Shown: positions 42,068-52,950, numbered from the stretch's first letter. The stretch is DNA of 64,000 nt from Bacteroidales bacterium (GCA_015060405.1 SUYN01000001.1:124001-188000); one strand, 5' to 3'. The notes: a model not told the origin generated them from the letters alone. Made by a program: numbers and translations.

Positions 42068-44401
42068 ATGAAAATCAAGGAAACAATAATAAAGGCGTTG
42101 TCTCTCGGTACGGGAGTAGCCATCGGTCTGATTCTGATAGCGAAGGTATGCTATGAGATGAGCCATGACAAATGCTACACGGATTATGGACAGATTTACA
42201 AGATCCGCACATTATACACACAGCAGGGCGAAGAACACGATTATGGACAGATTCCAGGAGCGGTTGCACCAGGATTCAAGCAATATGTTCCTGGAGTCAA
42301 GACAGCGACACGAACGACTTTCATCTGGGACAGTGACAGATTCATAGATGAAGACAAGAATATCATAAACGGATCAGTGATAATCGCTGACACCTGTTTC
42401 TTCGATGTCTTTGATACGGAGATACTTGCGGGAAACCCGAAGCAGATACTTGGAAAAATGGCTGCGGTAATGGTCTCCGAAAGCTTTGCACAAAAATTAG
42501 GTGGTGTATCTGAAGCCATCGGAAAGGTCATTGCAAACGAAGAATTGCCACAGTTTACCATGACCGTCGAAGGAGTATTCAAAGACTTTCCTTATCATAG
42601 TTCAGTAAAACATGATGTCCTTCTGTCAATGGAATCATACGGCAAAGGATCAACGGAAAACTGGATCGGCAACGACCGTTATAAAGGATACGTGAGACTT
42701 GAAGATGGTACAGATCCGGAAATGCTTGCTCCTGCAATCAGACTTATGCAGGAAAAGAACTATTCTCCTGAAGCCATAAAGATGGCAGAAGAATCTGGAA
42801 TTGACATTCATTTCTTTCTATCTTCTTTAGTTGAAGAATACACTTCTTCAGACAGCATCAGGAATATGATGGTCATTCTGGCCATCGTAGCCATACTTCT
42901 CATCCTGATTTCACTCCTGAACTATATCCTGATGTCAGTATCGGCATTGGTGAAGAGATCAAAGGAGATGGGAGTACGCAAGTGCTATGGAGCAGCCGGT
43001 GCAAACATCTACATCATCATGTTCAAAGAGGCGGCAGTTGATGTCGCGGCGGCATTGGTCGTGGTTGCGACCATCGTGCTTTCACTTCAGACAGTCATTG
43101 AAGATATAGTCGGGGTCCCCGTCGATGCCCTTCTTGTAAGAGGGACATATATGACAGTCGTAGGGGTCATACTGGCAGTATTCTTCATTGCAGCGCTCGT
43201 TCCGGGCTATCTCTATTCGAAGATTCCTGCAGGAGCTGCCATCAGAAACTATCATGAAAACAAGAAGATATGGAAACTGGGACTTCTGTTCATCCAGACC
43301 GGAATCTGTGCGCTTCTGCTCACATTGATGGGTGTGATTTCCGCACAGTACGACAAGGCCGTGAATGACAAGCCGGGATATGAATACAAGGATCTTATTT
43401 ATACAACGCTTAGAGGTACTGACAACAGTGTGCACCAGGGTATCATCGACGACCTGAAGACTATACCGGGGGTAACAGATGTACAGATGTCGTATAGTCT
43501 TCCTCTCGATTATTCTTCTGGCAACAATGTCTTCATGATTGAGAACGGCTATCAGGAATTATTCAACATCGCCGATCAGTATTCTGGCTCGGCAGGACTC
43601 TTCGACATGCTTGAGATTCCTTTTATAGAAGGAAGATATCCTCAATCGAAATCGGAAGTGGCAGTAAGCGAAAGTTTCGTTAAAAAGATGATGGAATATC
43701 AGGACTGGAGCGATGGTGCCGTAGGCAAACAGATATACATCACGGAACATGACGAGCATGGAGCATTTACAGTCAGCGGAGTATATAAGGACTACAGGAT
43801 CAACACTTTGACAAATCAGGACTCACGTGCGAGCATCAGGTTCCATGGACAGGTAGGTAAGGATTATATGCCGCTCATGGTCATCAAGGTGACGGAGGTC
43901 ACTACTGAGACGATAGCTAAGGTGGAAGAAGTGATCCAGGCAAGGATAGAAAACAAGGATGTGGTAGTAAAGTCTTACAAAGACTCTATGTGGGAGGCCT
44001 ATTCCAGCGAAAGAAGGATGAGGAACACGGTCATCATAGGATGTCTGATCTCTATCATCATCGCCCTTTTCGGACTCATCGGATATGTCCGTGACGAGTC
44101 GCAGCGAAGGAGCAAGGAGATGGCCGTACGTAAGATCAACGGAGCGACGGTCAAGGAGATAATGGGAATATATGTGGCAGAGATCATGAAACTCAGCATT
44201 CCGGCAATCATCCTCGGCAACGTGGGAGCATGGTTTGCAGCATCGGCATGGCTCAGGAACTTCTCGGAGAAGATCGCGCTCTCACCTTGGTTCTTCATCC
44301 TTGCGGACGTTACGATCATCCTCCTGGTATCCGGATGCGTGATAGTCAACAGCCTCCGCATCTCAAGGAGCAATCCTGTAGAGTCGTTAAAGAATGAATA
44401 G
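42068..44401 (+). CDS. FtsX/MacB-like ABC transporter permease 1
   Basis: FtsX-like KEMGVRKCYGA and KEMAVRKINGATVKEIM; C-terminus NPVESLKNE. Confidence 0.85.
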   Translation: MKIKETIIKALSLGTGVAIGLILIAKVCYEMSHDKCYTDYGQIYKIRTLYTQQGEEHDYGQIPGAVAPGFKQYVPGVKTATRTTFIWDSDRFIDEDKNIINGSVIIADTCFFDVFDTEILAGNPKQILGKMAAVMVSESFAQKLGGVSEAIGKVIANEELPQFTMTVEGVFKDFPYHSSVKHDVLLSMESYGKGSTENWIGNDRYKGYVRLEDGTDPEMLAPAIRLMQEKNYSPEAIKMAEESGIDIHFFLSSLVEEYTSSDSIRNMMVILAIVAILLILISLLNYILMSVSALVKRSKEMGVRKCYGAAGANIYIIMFKEAAVDVAAALVVVATIVLSLQTVIEDIVGVPVDALLVRGTYMTVVGVILAVFFIAALVPGYLYSKIPAGAAIRNYHENKKIWKLGLLFIQTGICALLLTLMGVISAQYDKAVNDKPGYEYKDLIYTTLRGTDNSVHQGIIDDLKTIPGVTDVQMSYSLPLDYSSGNNVFMIENGYQELFNIADQYSGSAGLFDMLEIPFIEGRYPQSKSEVAVSESFVKKMMEYQDWSDGAVGKQIYITEHDEHGAFTVSGVYKDYRINTLTNQDSRASIRFHGQVGKDYMPLMVIKVTEVTTETIAKVEEVIQARIENKDVVVKSYKDSMWEAYSSERRMRNTVIIGCLISIIIALFGLIGYVRDESQRRSKEMAVRKINGATVKEIMGIYVAEIMKLSIPAIILGNVGAWFAASAWLRNFSEKIALSPWFFILADVTIILLVSGCVIVNSLRISRSNPVESLKNE

Positions 44402-44404
44402 CAT

Positions 44405-44495
44405 TTTACACAACTGTAAAGGAATTTTACAGAAACACTCAAACTGAAAATCACATATTTGACTGTCTATCAACAAGATGGATATTTTGGCACAA
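44405..44495 (+). promoter_or_regulatory. Second copy of the regulatory layout, upstream of the ATPase gene
   Basis: TTTACA-CAAC-TGTAAA (44405-44420), TTTACA at 44426, TTTTGGCACA ending at 44494. Confidence 0.65.
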
Positions 44496-44543
44496 TAGTG
44501 AATAGATATAAGTTAGAAATCAAACAATAATAGAAATAATACT

Positions 44544-45224
44544 ATGATTACAGTAACTAACCTCAGCAAAGTTTTCCGCACAGAGGAAATCGAGACAACA
44601 GCACTCAACCAGGTTTCATTCGAGATCAAGGACGGCGAATTCGTGGCCATCATGGGTCCTTCAGGATGCGGCAAGTCTACCCTCCTGAACATCCTCGGAC
44701 TTCTTGACAACCCTACAGACGGAAGCTACATGCTTCTCGGACAGGAAGTTGCAAAACTCAAGGAGAAGGACCGCACCAAGTTCCGCAAGGGCAACATCGG
44801 CTTCGTGTTCCAGAGCTTCAACCTCATCGACGAACTCAATGTGTATGAGAATGTGGAACTTCCATTGAAGTATCTCAACATCAGTGCATCTGAGCGCAAG
44901 CAGCGTGTTACCGAGATGCTCAAGAGAATGAACATCAGCCACAGAGCCCAGCATTTCCCTCAGCAGCTCTCAGGAGGTCAGCAGCAGCGTGTCGCAATCG
45001 CCCGTGCAGTCGTTTCCAACCCTAAGCTGATCCTCGCCGATGAGCCTACCGGTAACCTCGATTCAAAGAACGGCAAGGAAGTGATGGACCTTCTCACAGA
45101 ACTTAACAAGGAAGGCACGACAATCGTGATGGTGACGCACTCTCAGAAAGACGCCTCATGTGCCCAGAGAGTCGTAAACCTCTTCGACGGAGAAATCGTC
45201 AGCGACGTAAAGAACGAACTGTAA
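44544..45224 (+). CDS. ABC transporter ATP-binding protein (LolD/MacB-type)
   Basis: [43 protein letters not shown]. Confidence 0.93.
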   Translation: MITVTNLSKVFRTEEIETTALNQVSFEIKDGEFVAIMGPSGCGKSTLLNILGLLDNPTDGSYMLLGQEVAKLKEKDRTKFRKGNIGFVFQSFNLIDELNVYENVELPLKYLNISASERKQRVTEMLKRMNISHRAQHFPQQLSGGQQQRVAIARAVVSNPKLILADEPTGNLDSKNGKEVMDLLTELNKEGTTIVMVTHSQKDASCAQRVVNLFDGEIVSDVKNEL

Positions 45225-45243
45225 TGAATTTGACGTATGTTCC

Positions 45244-45299
45244 AGCGACCCCCGCCTCCCTATTGGGAGGCACCCCCTAGCCGGGGGTGGCATGTCGCT
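45244..45299. repeat. Compound hairpin element with three-way-junction potential
   Basis: Outer AGCGAC/GTCGCT enclosing GCCTCCC-tatt-GGGAGGC and ACCCCC-tagcc-GGGGGT. Confidence 0.7.
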
Positions 45300-45362
45300 T
45301 CCACATATCGTCAAATTCATACAAAAGCGACGCAAATAGACACGAAATAGCCCCATAACAAC

Positions 45363-47795
45363 TTGCAAATGGTATCATTCAACATATTCAGAAAAAGCAG
45401 CAGTTCATTCATGTCAAGCATCCTCAATGTGCTTGGTATGGCTGTGGCGTTTGCGGCTTTCTACATCATACTTGTTCAGGTAGACTATGACCTGAACTTC
45501 AACAAGGGCATCAAGGATTCGGAGAAGATCTTCTCTGTCACAGCCGGTGATATGGACGGAAGCGGCAAGAGACAGATGAATTTCTGTCGTCCGCTTGCGG
45601 ATATCATAATTGATTGTTCTCCCAATATTGAGTACGGCGGTGCCTTGAGTTTTACTACCGGATATAACAGGTATTGGATCGAAGAAGACGGAGTGAGAAA
45701 GAATGTCGATATTGTTGGAGTCAGCAGATTTAATGGAAATGCCTTGAAGGTCTTTGGATTTGATGCTGTTGAAGGTTCATTGGATGATATAACAGACTAC
45801 AACACTCTGGCTGTCAGCGAGACAATTGCAAAGCGCTTCGGTCTGGAGGTGGGAATGACTCTCGGATATGATGAACAGAAGGATATCATAACCATCAAGG
45901 CCATATTCAAGGATATGCCTAAAAACTCTCATTTGAGAGATATCTCGGCACTAAGGAATATGGGTGATGAGAGTGTAAACAATTTCTCGGAGTGGAGTTA
46001 TAACTACTTCGTGAAACTGCATGATCCTTCGCAGATTAATGAAATGTCAGAAAACCTCTCCAAGACTACAGGTGAGTATCTGAAAATGAAGTATTTCAGC
46101 GCATTGCCTTCTGCTGAAGAAATGGGAATGAGTCAGGAGGCTTATGATGAGGCTCTCGGAAGCTTTGTCAAGAAGGCTGAAGCAGAGTTCATATCATTGG
46201 AGGAATTATATTTCTCCGACAATCTATCCAATCCGATTGAACATGGAAGTAAGACAACGACCATCATCCTGATCATTGTTGCAATCATGATCATCGCTAT
46301 AGCATTCATCAACTATATCAACTTCTTCTTTGCACAGATTCCTGAACGCATCAGAGCAGTTAATACCAAGAAGGTACTCGGTTGTACACGTCGTGAACTT
46401 ATCAGCAGTACTGTAGCAGAAAGCGTGACGCTGATTCTGTTCGCTCTCGTTCTGGCATTCGCCTTTGTGATGCTGTTCAATATGAGCCAGCTGACTCATC
46501 TGATCAGTGCGGACAGTGATTTCAGTGCAAACATAGGAGTAACTGTGCTTACTGTACTCATTGCAGTTGTAATATCTATAATATCAAGCCTGTATCCGGC
46601 CTTCTATATCACGTCATTCGATCCGGCGATAGTACTTAAGGGATCATTCAGCGGTACCAAGACAGGTCAGAGACTCCGCTACATTCTTATAGGATTGCAG
46701 TTCATTATTTCCATAGTTCTTATCATCTGCTCGGGATTCATAAATCTGCAGCGCAGCTACATGGTGAACTATGATATGGGATTTGATAAGGAGCAGCTGC
46801 TGTATGTTCATACTACAGAATATATAGGACAGAATGCGGAGACCGTCGAGGAGCAGCTCAAGAAAGACCCTCAGATCCTCGATATTACTTGGGCTGCAGG
46901 TAATCTTCTTGCATCACAGAGAATGGGATGGGGACGAGACTTCAATGGTACGGTAATTAACTTCCAGTGCTACGCAGTGGCATCAGACTTTCCGGAATTC
47001 ATGGGTATAGAGATTACTGAAGGACGATCATTCCGCAAGGAGGATGAGAACTGCGAAAATGGAGTTTTCATCTTCAATGAAACTGCACGCAGACAGTTTG
47101 GATTCTCTCTTGAGGATATGGTGAGCGGACACGCTGACAATGATGCAGAGATTGTCGGATTCTGTGATGACTTCAGCTTCAAGACACTCAAGGAAGAGGT
47201 AAGCCCGTTCGCTCTTTATGTATATGGTAGAAATCCTTGGTGGTATCCTTCGACTGCATTCATCAGAGTTGCTGCTGGGGCAGACTATCAGCAGGTTATG
47301 AAGCATATCGGAACAACTCTCAGTGAGTGGAGATATAACACATCACCGGATGAGTGGGACATCTGTTTCTTCGAGGAAAATATCGATTCCACATACAGGA
47401 AGGAGAAGGCGTTGTCGGATCTCATCAGCCTCTTCACACTTATTGCCATCATTATTTCTTTGATGGGAGTGTTCGGTCTGGTGATGTTCGAGACCCAGTA
47501 CCGCCGCAGGGAGATCGCTCTCCGCAGGGTGAACGGTGCTACAGTGCAGGAGATCCTGACAATGTTCTGCAGCAGATTCGTGAAGATTGTGCTTGTATGC
47601 TTCGCTGTAGCGGCACCTGTCAGCTGGGTTATCGTTGACAGATATCTTGCGACATTCGCACACCGCTGCCCTATGTACTGGTGGGTCTTCGCCCTAGCAC
47701 TTGTGGCAGTGCTTGCGGTAACCATCGGCGTGGTGGTCATCAGAAGCTGGAAGGCTGCAACCTCCGATCCGGCAAATGCACTTAAAACTGAATAG
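45363..47795 (+). CDS. FtsX/MacB-like ABC transporter permease 2
   Basis: RRREIALRRVNGATVQEIL; C-terminus DPANALKTE. Confidence 0.85.
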   Translation: MQMVSFNIFRKSSSSFMSSILNVLGMAVAFAAFYIILVQVDYDLNFNKGIKDSEKIFSVTAGDMDGSGKRQMNFCRPLADIIIDCSPNIEYGGALSFTTGYNRYWIEEDGVRKNVDIVGVSRFNGNALKVFGFDAVEGSLDDITDYNTLAVSETIAKRFGLEVGMTLGYDEQKDIITIKAIFKDMPKNSHLRDISALRNMGDESVNNFSEWSYNYFVKLHDPSQINEMSENLSKTTGEYLKMKYFSALPSAEEMGMSQEAYDEALGSFVKKAEAEFISLEELYFSDNLSNPIEHGSKTTTIILIIVAIMIIAIAFINYINFFFAQIPERIRAVNTKKVLGCTRRELISSTVAESVTLILFALVLAFAFVMLFNMSQLTHLISADSDFSANIGVTVLTVLIAVVISIISSLYPAFYITSFDPAIVLKGSFSGTKTGQRLRYILIGLQFIISIVLIICSGFINLQRSYMVNYDMGFDKEQLLYVHTTEYIGQNAETVEEQLKKDPQILDITWAAGNLLASQRMGWGRDFNGTVINFQCYAVASDFPEFMGIEITEGRSFRKEDENCENGVFIFNETARRQFGFSLEDMVSGHADNDAEIVGFCDDFSFKTLKEEVSPFALYVYGRNPWWYPSTAFIRVAAGADYQQVMKHIGTTLSEWRYNTSPDEWDICFFEENIDSTYRKEKALSDLISLFTLIAIIISLMGVFGLVMFETQYRRREIALRRVNGATVQEILTMFCSRFVKIVLVCFAVAAPVSWVIVDRYLATFAHRCPMYWWVFALALVAVLAVTIGVVVIRSWKAATSDPANALKTE

Positions 47796-47797
47796 AG

Positions 47798-47900
47798 ATG
47801 GCCGGTCGCTGCCGGCCATGACGAAACAGTCATCCCCGGCTCTGACCCAAACGTCATCCCCGGCTCCGACCCAAACGTCATCCCCGACCCGATCGGGGAT
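47798..47900. repeat. REP-like cluster between permeases 2 and 3
   Basis: ATGGCCGG-tcgctg-CCGGCCAT (47798-47819); two ~24-bp GTCATCCCCGGCTCYGACCCAAAC units; ATCCCCGA-cccga-TCGGGGAT (47880-47900). Confidence 0.85.
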
Positions 47901-47915
47901 CCAAACTAACCGAAA

Positions 47916-50294
47916 ATGAAAAGCTACCTAAGATTCCTAAGTAGAAACAAACTGTACACTGCCATCGAGGTGGTGGGATTGAGCGTTGCCTTGGCGTTTG
48001 TGCTTGTATTGAGCTCGTATATCGTGAACGACATGAGCGTGAACCGCATCCTGAAGGATACGGACGACGTCTATCTGGTTCATAGCACCGGGAGATCGGA
48101 TCTGTTTTACGAAGTTCCACAATTATACGAGGCTATGCCGGAAATCGAGAGCTCATGCGGAATGATACAGAGTGAAACGCACACATCACTATTTGCAGAC
48201 ATCACCACTGCAAGCTACGGCAAAAACAGCATGAATGTAAGGATTATGGGAGTGTCAGATACTTTCTTTGACTTCTTTACATTCCCATTGTCGGAGGGTG
48301 ATCCGCATAATGCTTTGGAATCAAAAAACAGCGTCGTCATATCTGAAGCGATGGCAAACACTCTTTTCCCGGACGGTGATGCTGTCGGCAAGGAAATCAA
48401 TGTGGTCGAGAAGAATCCATTCGGAAAATGGTCAGATGAGCCGATAATGGATTTTGATGTGAATCTTGTAGTCACAGGTATCTTCAAGCCGTTCGCAAAG
48501 ACCATTTTCAAAGAACCGGACCTGATCATGAGCATGGCCCTGATTCAGGAAAAGCAGGATGCGATGTTTCAAGGTGGCATGAGGGTGGTGGAATACGGTT
48601 TTGTAAAGTTAGGTGATGAAGCAGATCCAGAAGAAGTTTCGGAAAACCTCACAAAAGGTTTTCTTGAGTTGAATCCCCGGTACGACGATCAGTACCAGAA
48701 GCTGGTCGACCTTACGGCGTTCGATGAAATAAAGAAACAAGATCCTAAAGTCTTCAGCTACAGCTTCAACAACATCAGACAAGGCAAACTATTCAGCATA
48801 TACCTCCTGATGTGCATATTCGTGACCATTGTTTCACTTCTTGATTACATCGTGCTTACAATTGCATTCAGCAGGTTCAGAATCAAGGAGATAGCAACAC
48901 GACAGCTTCTCGGGACCGACAAGAAGGGAGTTATCGGGAGATGTTTTGCGGAAGCGATGATACTTCTTGGAGTCTCATGCTTCTTCGCTGTCCTTATCGC
49001 AGTTGCATTCAAAAGGCCTGTAAGTCAGATTCTCGGCACGGAAATCAATCCGTTGACACAGCTGAACGAATACATGATTCTTGCGGCAATCATTGCCATT
49101 ATGGTAGCTCTGGCCAGTGCTGTACCTTCATACATCTTAAGCTCATACAGTGCGATCAAAGTGATCAAGGGAGATGCCAGGTACCAGGATAAGGTCACAT
49201 TCGGCAAGGTGTTCATCGGCCTTGCAGGCCTTCTCAGCATTGGAGCATTGTCAATCTGCTTTGGCGTGATCAGGCAGACAAGACATATCCTGAATCAGCC
49301 GTTAGGATACGACTATGACAATATGGTATGCGTAGAATTCCTTTCGGATGAAAACCGTTTCTTTGATGAGCTCAAGTCCCTTCCATTCGTCGATAAGGTC
49401 GGTTCATATCAAAATATTCCGACAAGGCCGGCACTGACAATTCTCATAAACAAAGGCACAGGCAAATATGAGTCTATCATATTCATTGCCGGAAACAGCG
49501 AGTATTTTGAGATGCTCGGTATAGAGATCATTGAAGACAACGGATCGGGATCGACAGATTCCGAATACGGTAAATGGTATGCATGCAGAAGTTCTTATGG
49601 AATATTAGACGAATATATGACGGAAGGAATGCTGAATATGTGGCAACCGGCTCCTTTGAGCGGTATTGTGAACGACATCAAGGTCGGACGTCTGAAGGAA
49701 AATGCACACAGCAAGTTCACATTCATTAATGTCAGGAACTTGCCGGAAGTCGTTCAGTATGGCTTGCCGATTCTAAAAGTCAATATCGATGAGAACGAGG
49801 CAAAGAAGATGGTGCAGGAATTCTATTACAGCAAAGGATATGATGACAGCATGTTCGCAGTGGAGAACTTGCGTGAAAAGACTGAAAAAGAGCTAAATGA
49901 GGAAAGGAACATGATCAAGCTGCTGGTTGGATTCTCGCTGATCTGTCTGCTTATGACCATAATGACAATCGTCGGCCTGAGCAGCTACTACGCAAAGACC
50001 ACCGAGAAGAACAATGCCGTCCGCAATGTATTCGGGTGTTCGAAAAAGGAAATGGTCAGGAAGATCGTGCTAGATTTCGCCCTGCCTGTGGTCATTTCGG
50101 CGTTTGTCGCCGTGCCGGTCGCATACATGGTCATCGGACGTTGGCTCGAGGGATATGTGATACGATCTACCAACTCCCCTGTCGTATACATCGGGGCTTT
50201 GCTTGTTGTGATAGCTGTGATAGTGGCATCAATACTCCTCCAGGCACTGCGCCAAATGCGCACCAACCCGGCCGAGGCGCTGAAGAAGGAGTAG
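47916..50294 (+). CDS. FtsX/MacB-like ABC transporter permease 3
   Basis: MKSYLRFLSRNKLYTAIEVVGLSVALAFVLVLSSYIV N-terminus; NPAEALKKE C-terminus. Confidence 0.85.
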   Translation: MKSYLRFLSRNKLYTAIEVVGLSVALAFVLVLSSYIVNDMSVNRILKDTDDVYLVHSTGRSDLFYEVPQLYEAMPEIESSCGMIQSETHTSLFADITTASYGKNSMNVRIMGVSDTFFDFFTFPLSEGDPHNALESKNSVVISEAMANTLFPDGDAVGKEINVVEKNPFGKWSDEPIMDFDVNLVVTGIFKPFAKTIFKEPDLIMSMALIQEKQDAMFQGGMRVVEYGFVKLGDEADPEEVSENLTKGFLELNPRYDDQYQKLVDLTAFDEIKKQDPKVFSYSFNNIRQGKLFSIYLLMCIFVTIVSLLDYIVLTIAFSRFRIKEIATRQLLGTDKKGVIGRCFAEAMILLGVSCFFAVLIAVAFKRPVSQILGTEINPLTQLNEYMILAAIIAIMVALASAVPSYILSSYSAIKVIKGDARYQDKVTFGKVFIGLAGLLSIGALSICFGVIRQTRHILNQPLGYDYDNMVCVEFLSDENRFFDELKSLPFVDKVGSYQNIPTRPALTILINKGTGKYESIIFIAGNSEYFEMLGIEIIEDNGSGSTDSEYGKWYACRSSYGILDEYMTEGMLNMWQPAPLSGIVNDIKVGRLKENAHSKFTFINVRNLPEVVQYGLPILKVNIDENEAKKMVQEFYYSKGYDDSMFAVENLREKTEKELNEERNMIKLLVGFSLICLLMTIMTIVGLSSYYAKTTEKNNAVRNVFGCSKKEMVRKIVLDFALPVVISAFVAVPVAYMVIGRWLEGYVIRSTNSPVVYIGALLVVIAVIVASILLQALRQMRTNPAEALKKE

Positions 50295-50296
50295 GG

Positions 50297-50420
50297 ATGG
50301 CCGGTCGCGGCCGGCCATGACGAACGGGCAAGCCCTGGCATGAGATGGCCGATCAGGTCGGCCATGACGTGAGAACCAATCGGCCATGACACTAACGTCA
50401 TCCCCGACCCGATCGGGGAT
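50297..50420. repeat. REP-like cluster between permeases 3 and 4
   Basis: ATGGCCGG-tcgcgg-CCGGCCAT (50297-50318); ATGGCCGA-tcagg-TCGGCCAT (50345-50365); ATCCCCGA-cccga-TCGGGGAT (50400-50420). Confidence 0.85.
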
Positions 50421-50484
50421 CTTGTCCACAAAAACACCCGTTTTCCTGGACAGAACAATTGAAATTTATAAGAACATACTGATA

Positions 50485-52848
50485 ATGAGAAGTTATTTAA
50501 GATTCCTGAGCCGAAACAAGCTATATACTGCCATTGAGGTGGCAGGTTTGAGCGTTGCACTGGCGTTCGTGCTCATCATCGGCAGCTATGTCTGGCAGGA
50601 ATACAGCATATCGCACGAGAATCCTGATTATGAGAGGATATATATCCCTACTCATCCCATGCCATACGGCATATTCGAGCCGATGATGGAACAGATTCCG
50701 GAAATCGAGGAAATGACTATGGTCAATAGTCTCGACGATATCGTAATGGAGTCAGACGATGAAAGGCTCGTTACCAGAGGACTTGCAGTAAGAGGAGACT
50801 TCTTCGACATATTCGACTATGAATTCCTCATCGGTGATGCCGGATGTATGGAATCATATACTGACATCGTCATCAGTGAGTCCTATGCCGTAAAACTGGC
50901 AGGAAAGCCGGAGCTCGCAATGGGTATGAAGATCGTCCCAATCGACTATACTTCACAGGCATACACAGTGACCGGCGTCATCAAGGATTTCGACCATAAC
51001 TATTGGAAGTATATGGATTTCATCTGCAAAGGTGAGAGTCCGCTGAATGACAGTGCACAGAAGAACCCGATATTCACTCTTTCCGCAACTGCATTCATCA
51101 AGGTGGCCGGGGCTGCGGACGTGGACGCACTCGAAGGAAAGATCCAGGCCATATTCAGGCAGCTCTGGGGTGAGAGGATGAAAGCGGCTATGATCGACCA
51201 GTTTACAGTCAACCTCGGTATCGAAAGATTCGACAGACTGTATTTTTCAGGTGAAGAGATTGACAGTCATCTGAATATGGGAGACAGAAGTCAGATCATT
51301 ATCCTCCTCATAGTTTCCCTGCTTCTCCTGGTATCTGCTGTCATTAACTACATCAACCTGAATCTCGCCCTGACCAACAAAAGGGCAAAGGAAATGGCTA
51401 CAAGAAGCCTCGTCGGTGCTGACAAGGCTCATATCGCAGTAAAGTATATACTTGAATCAATCGGATTTACAGCCTTATGCTCCATCGCTGCCACATGCAT
51501 TGCGGTCGCACTTGCACCATATATCGGAAGGATCATTGACGGAGAGACGATTGCAATCCCGTTCAATGCAGCCAGCATCTCCGTATATGTACTGTTCGTT
51601 GTGCTGACCGGTGGAATCTGCGGCCTCATCCCCGCCTTGAACATATCTTCAATCAAGCCCATCAGCATCGTAAACGGCACATATAGAAGAAAGAGCAGAG
51701 CCGGCCTGAACAGAGTGTTCATCCTGCTTCAGAACATCCTTGCCATCACGCTGATCGCCTCGGCTATTGTCCTGGACAGGCAGATGAACCATATGATAAA
51801 CATGCCTTTGGGAGCCGATATCGAAGATAAATTCATCTTGTCAACAGATGCGGAAGAGTCGGAAGAAGTCATTTCTATGATGAATGAAATCAGGCAGCTG
51901 CCGTTCGTCAAAAAGGTCGCACTGTCAAGAGGATATCCTACAGGAATGAGTTTCAATACTGCCATTCAGCTGGATAACAGCACCGAAATGATCCCTGTAA
52001 AGCTGCTGATATGTGACACGGAGGCATTCGGGATGTGGGATTTCGAGGTCCGGGAAGACTTCGGCGCTCCCCTCGCCCATTCGGTATGGTTCAGCGAGAG
52101 CCTTTACAACTGCTTTGATTCAAGAGAAGAAGCCGAGAAAAAGGCAAAATCCTGGAACGGCAACTTCAACCGGACCAGAATCGACAACCTCGGAGGAATA
52201 TTAGGCAATATTGCCGGAGACAATGCCATGAACGAGACAATGGCCCAGTCGAAGGTTGCTGTGATAGTCCTCCCCGTCGATGACTTCGGGCTCTATAACA
52301 ACACCATTCTCATTCAGACCGACGACAACCACGATGAGGCCTCCGAAGCATTTGACAGCATATACCGCAAGTTCTCTCAGGAGTATAACGGCGTTTACAT
52401 CGAACCTTGGGAGTTCGGATATGTCGAAGATATGATGATAAAGGTATTGGAGGAGGACAACCAGACCGTCAAGCTGCTCAAGATCTTCGCTGTCCTGGCT
52501 GTCATGCTGTCCGTCCTCGGTCTTGTCGCCATGAGTACATACTTCGCATCGGAAAGAGAGAAAGGCATCGCCATACGCAAGGTGTTCGGCGGCACGATGG
52601 CAAGCGAAACGCGCAGGAACATATCGGAATATATGATCATCACCATCATCGGAAGTGCTGTTGCCATTCCTGTCGCGTGGATATTCTGCGGACGCTATCT
52701 TGAAGAGTTCGCCTACAGGATCGACCTTACGATATGGCCTTTTGCCTTTGCTGCGCTGCTTGCCCTGGCCATCTCCCTCGCCTCCGTCCTCTGGCAGACT
52801 CTCCGCGCCGCCCGTACCAACCCGGCCGAGGCGTTGAAGAAGGAATAG
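50485..52848 (+). CDS. FtsX/MacB-like ABC transporter permease 4
   Basis: MRSYLRFLSRNKLYTAIEVAGLSVALAFVL; KGIAIRKVFGGTMASE; NPAEALKKE C-terminus. Confidence 0.85.
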   Translation: MRSYLRFLSRNKLYTAIEVAGLSVALAFVLIIGSYVWQEYSISHENPDYERIYIPTHPMPYGIFEPMMEQIPEIEEMTMVNSLDDIVMESDDERLVTRGLAVRGDFFDIFDYEFLIGDAGCMESYTDIVISESYAVKLAGKPELAMGMKIVPIDYTSQAYTVTGVIKDFDHNYWKYMDFICKGESPLNDSAQKNPIFTLSATAFIKVAGAADVDALEGKIQAIFRQLWGERMKAAMIDQFTVNLGIERFDRLYFSGEEIDSHLNMGDRSQIIILLIVSLLLLVSAVINYINLNLALTNKRAKEMATRSLVGADKAHIAVKYILESIGFTALCSIAATCIAVALAPYIGRIIDGETIAIPFNAASISVYVLFVVLTGGICGLIPALNISSIKPISIVNGTYRRKSRAGLNRVFILLQNILAITLIASAIVLDRQMNHMINMPLGADIEDKFILSTDAEESEEVISMMNEIRQLPFVKKVALSRGYPTGMSFNTAIQLDNSTEMIPVKLLICDTEAFGMWDFEVREDFGAPLAHSVWFSESLYNCFDSREEAEKKAKSWNGNFNRTRIDNLGGILGNIAGDNAMNETMAQSKVAVIVLPVDDFGLYNNTILIQTDDNHDEASEAFDSIYRKFSQEYNGVYIEPWEFGYVEDMMIKVLEEDNQTVKLLKIFAVLAVMLSVLGLVAMSTYFASEREKGIAIRKVFGGTMASETRRNISEYMIITIIGSAVAIPVAWIFCGRYLEEFAYRIDLTIWPFAFAALLALAISLASVLWQTLRAARTNPAEALKKE

Positions 52849-52911
52849 CCCTGGCCGGGTACAAAAAATGAGAGTTCTTTGACATACTGAAACAAGACGA
52901 AAGAAATTGTC

Positions 52912-52919
52912 TATATTTG
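52912..52919 (+). promoter_or_regulatory. -7 element TATATTTG upstream of nuclease-like gene
   Basis: TAnnTTTG match. Confidence 0.5.
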
Positions 52920-52950
52920 CGATGGCTAATATAAGGAAGCCATAAGAATT

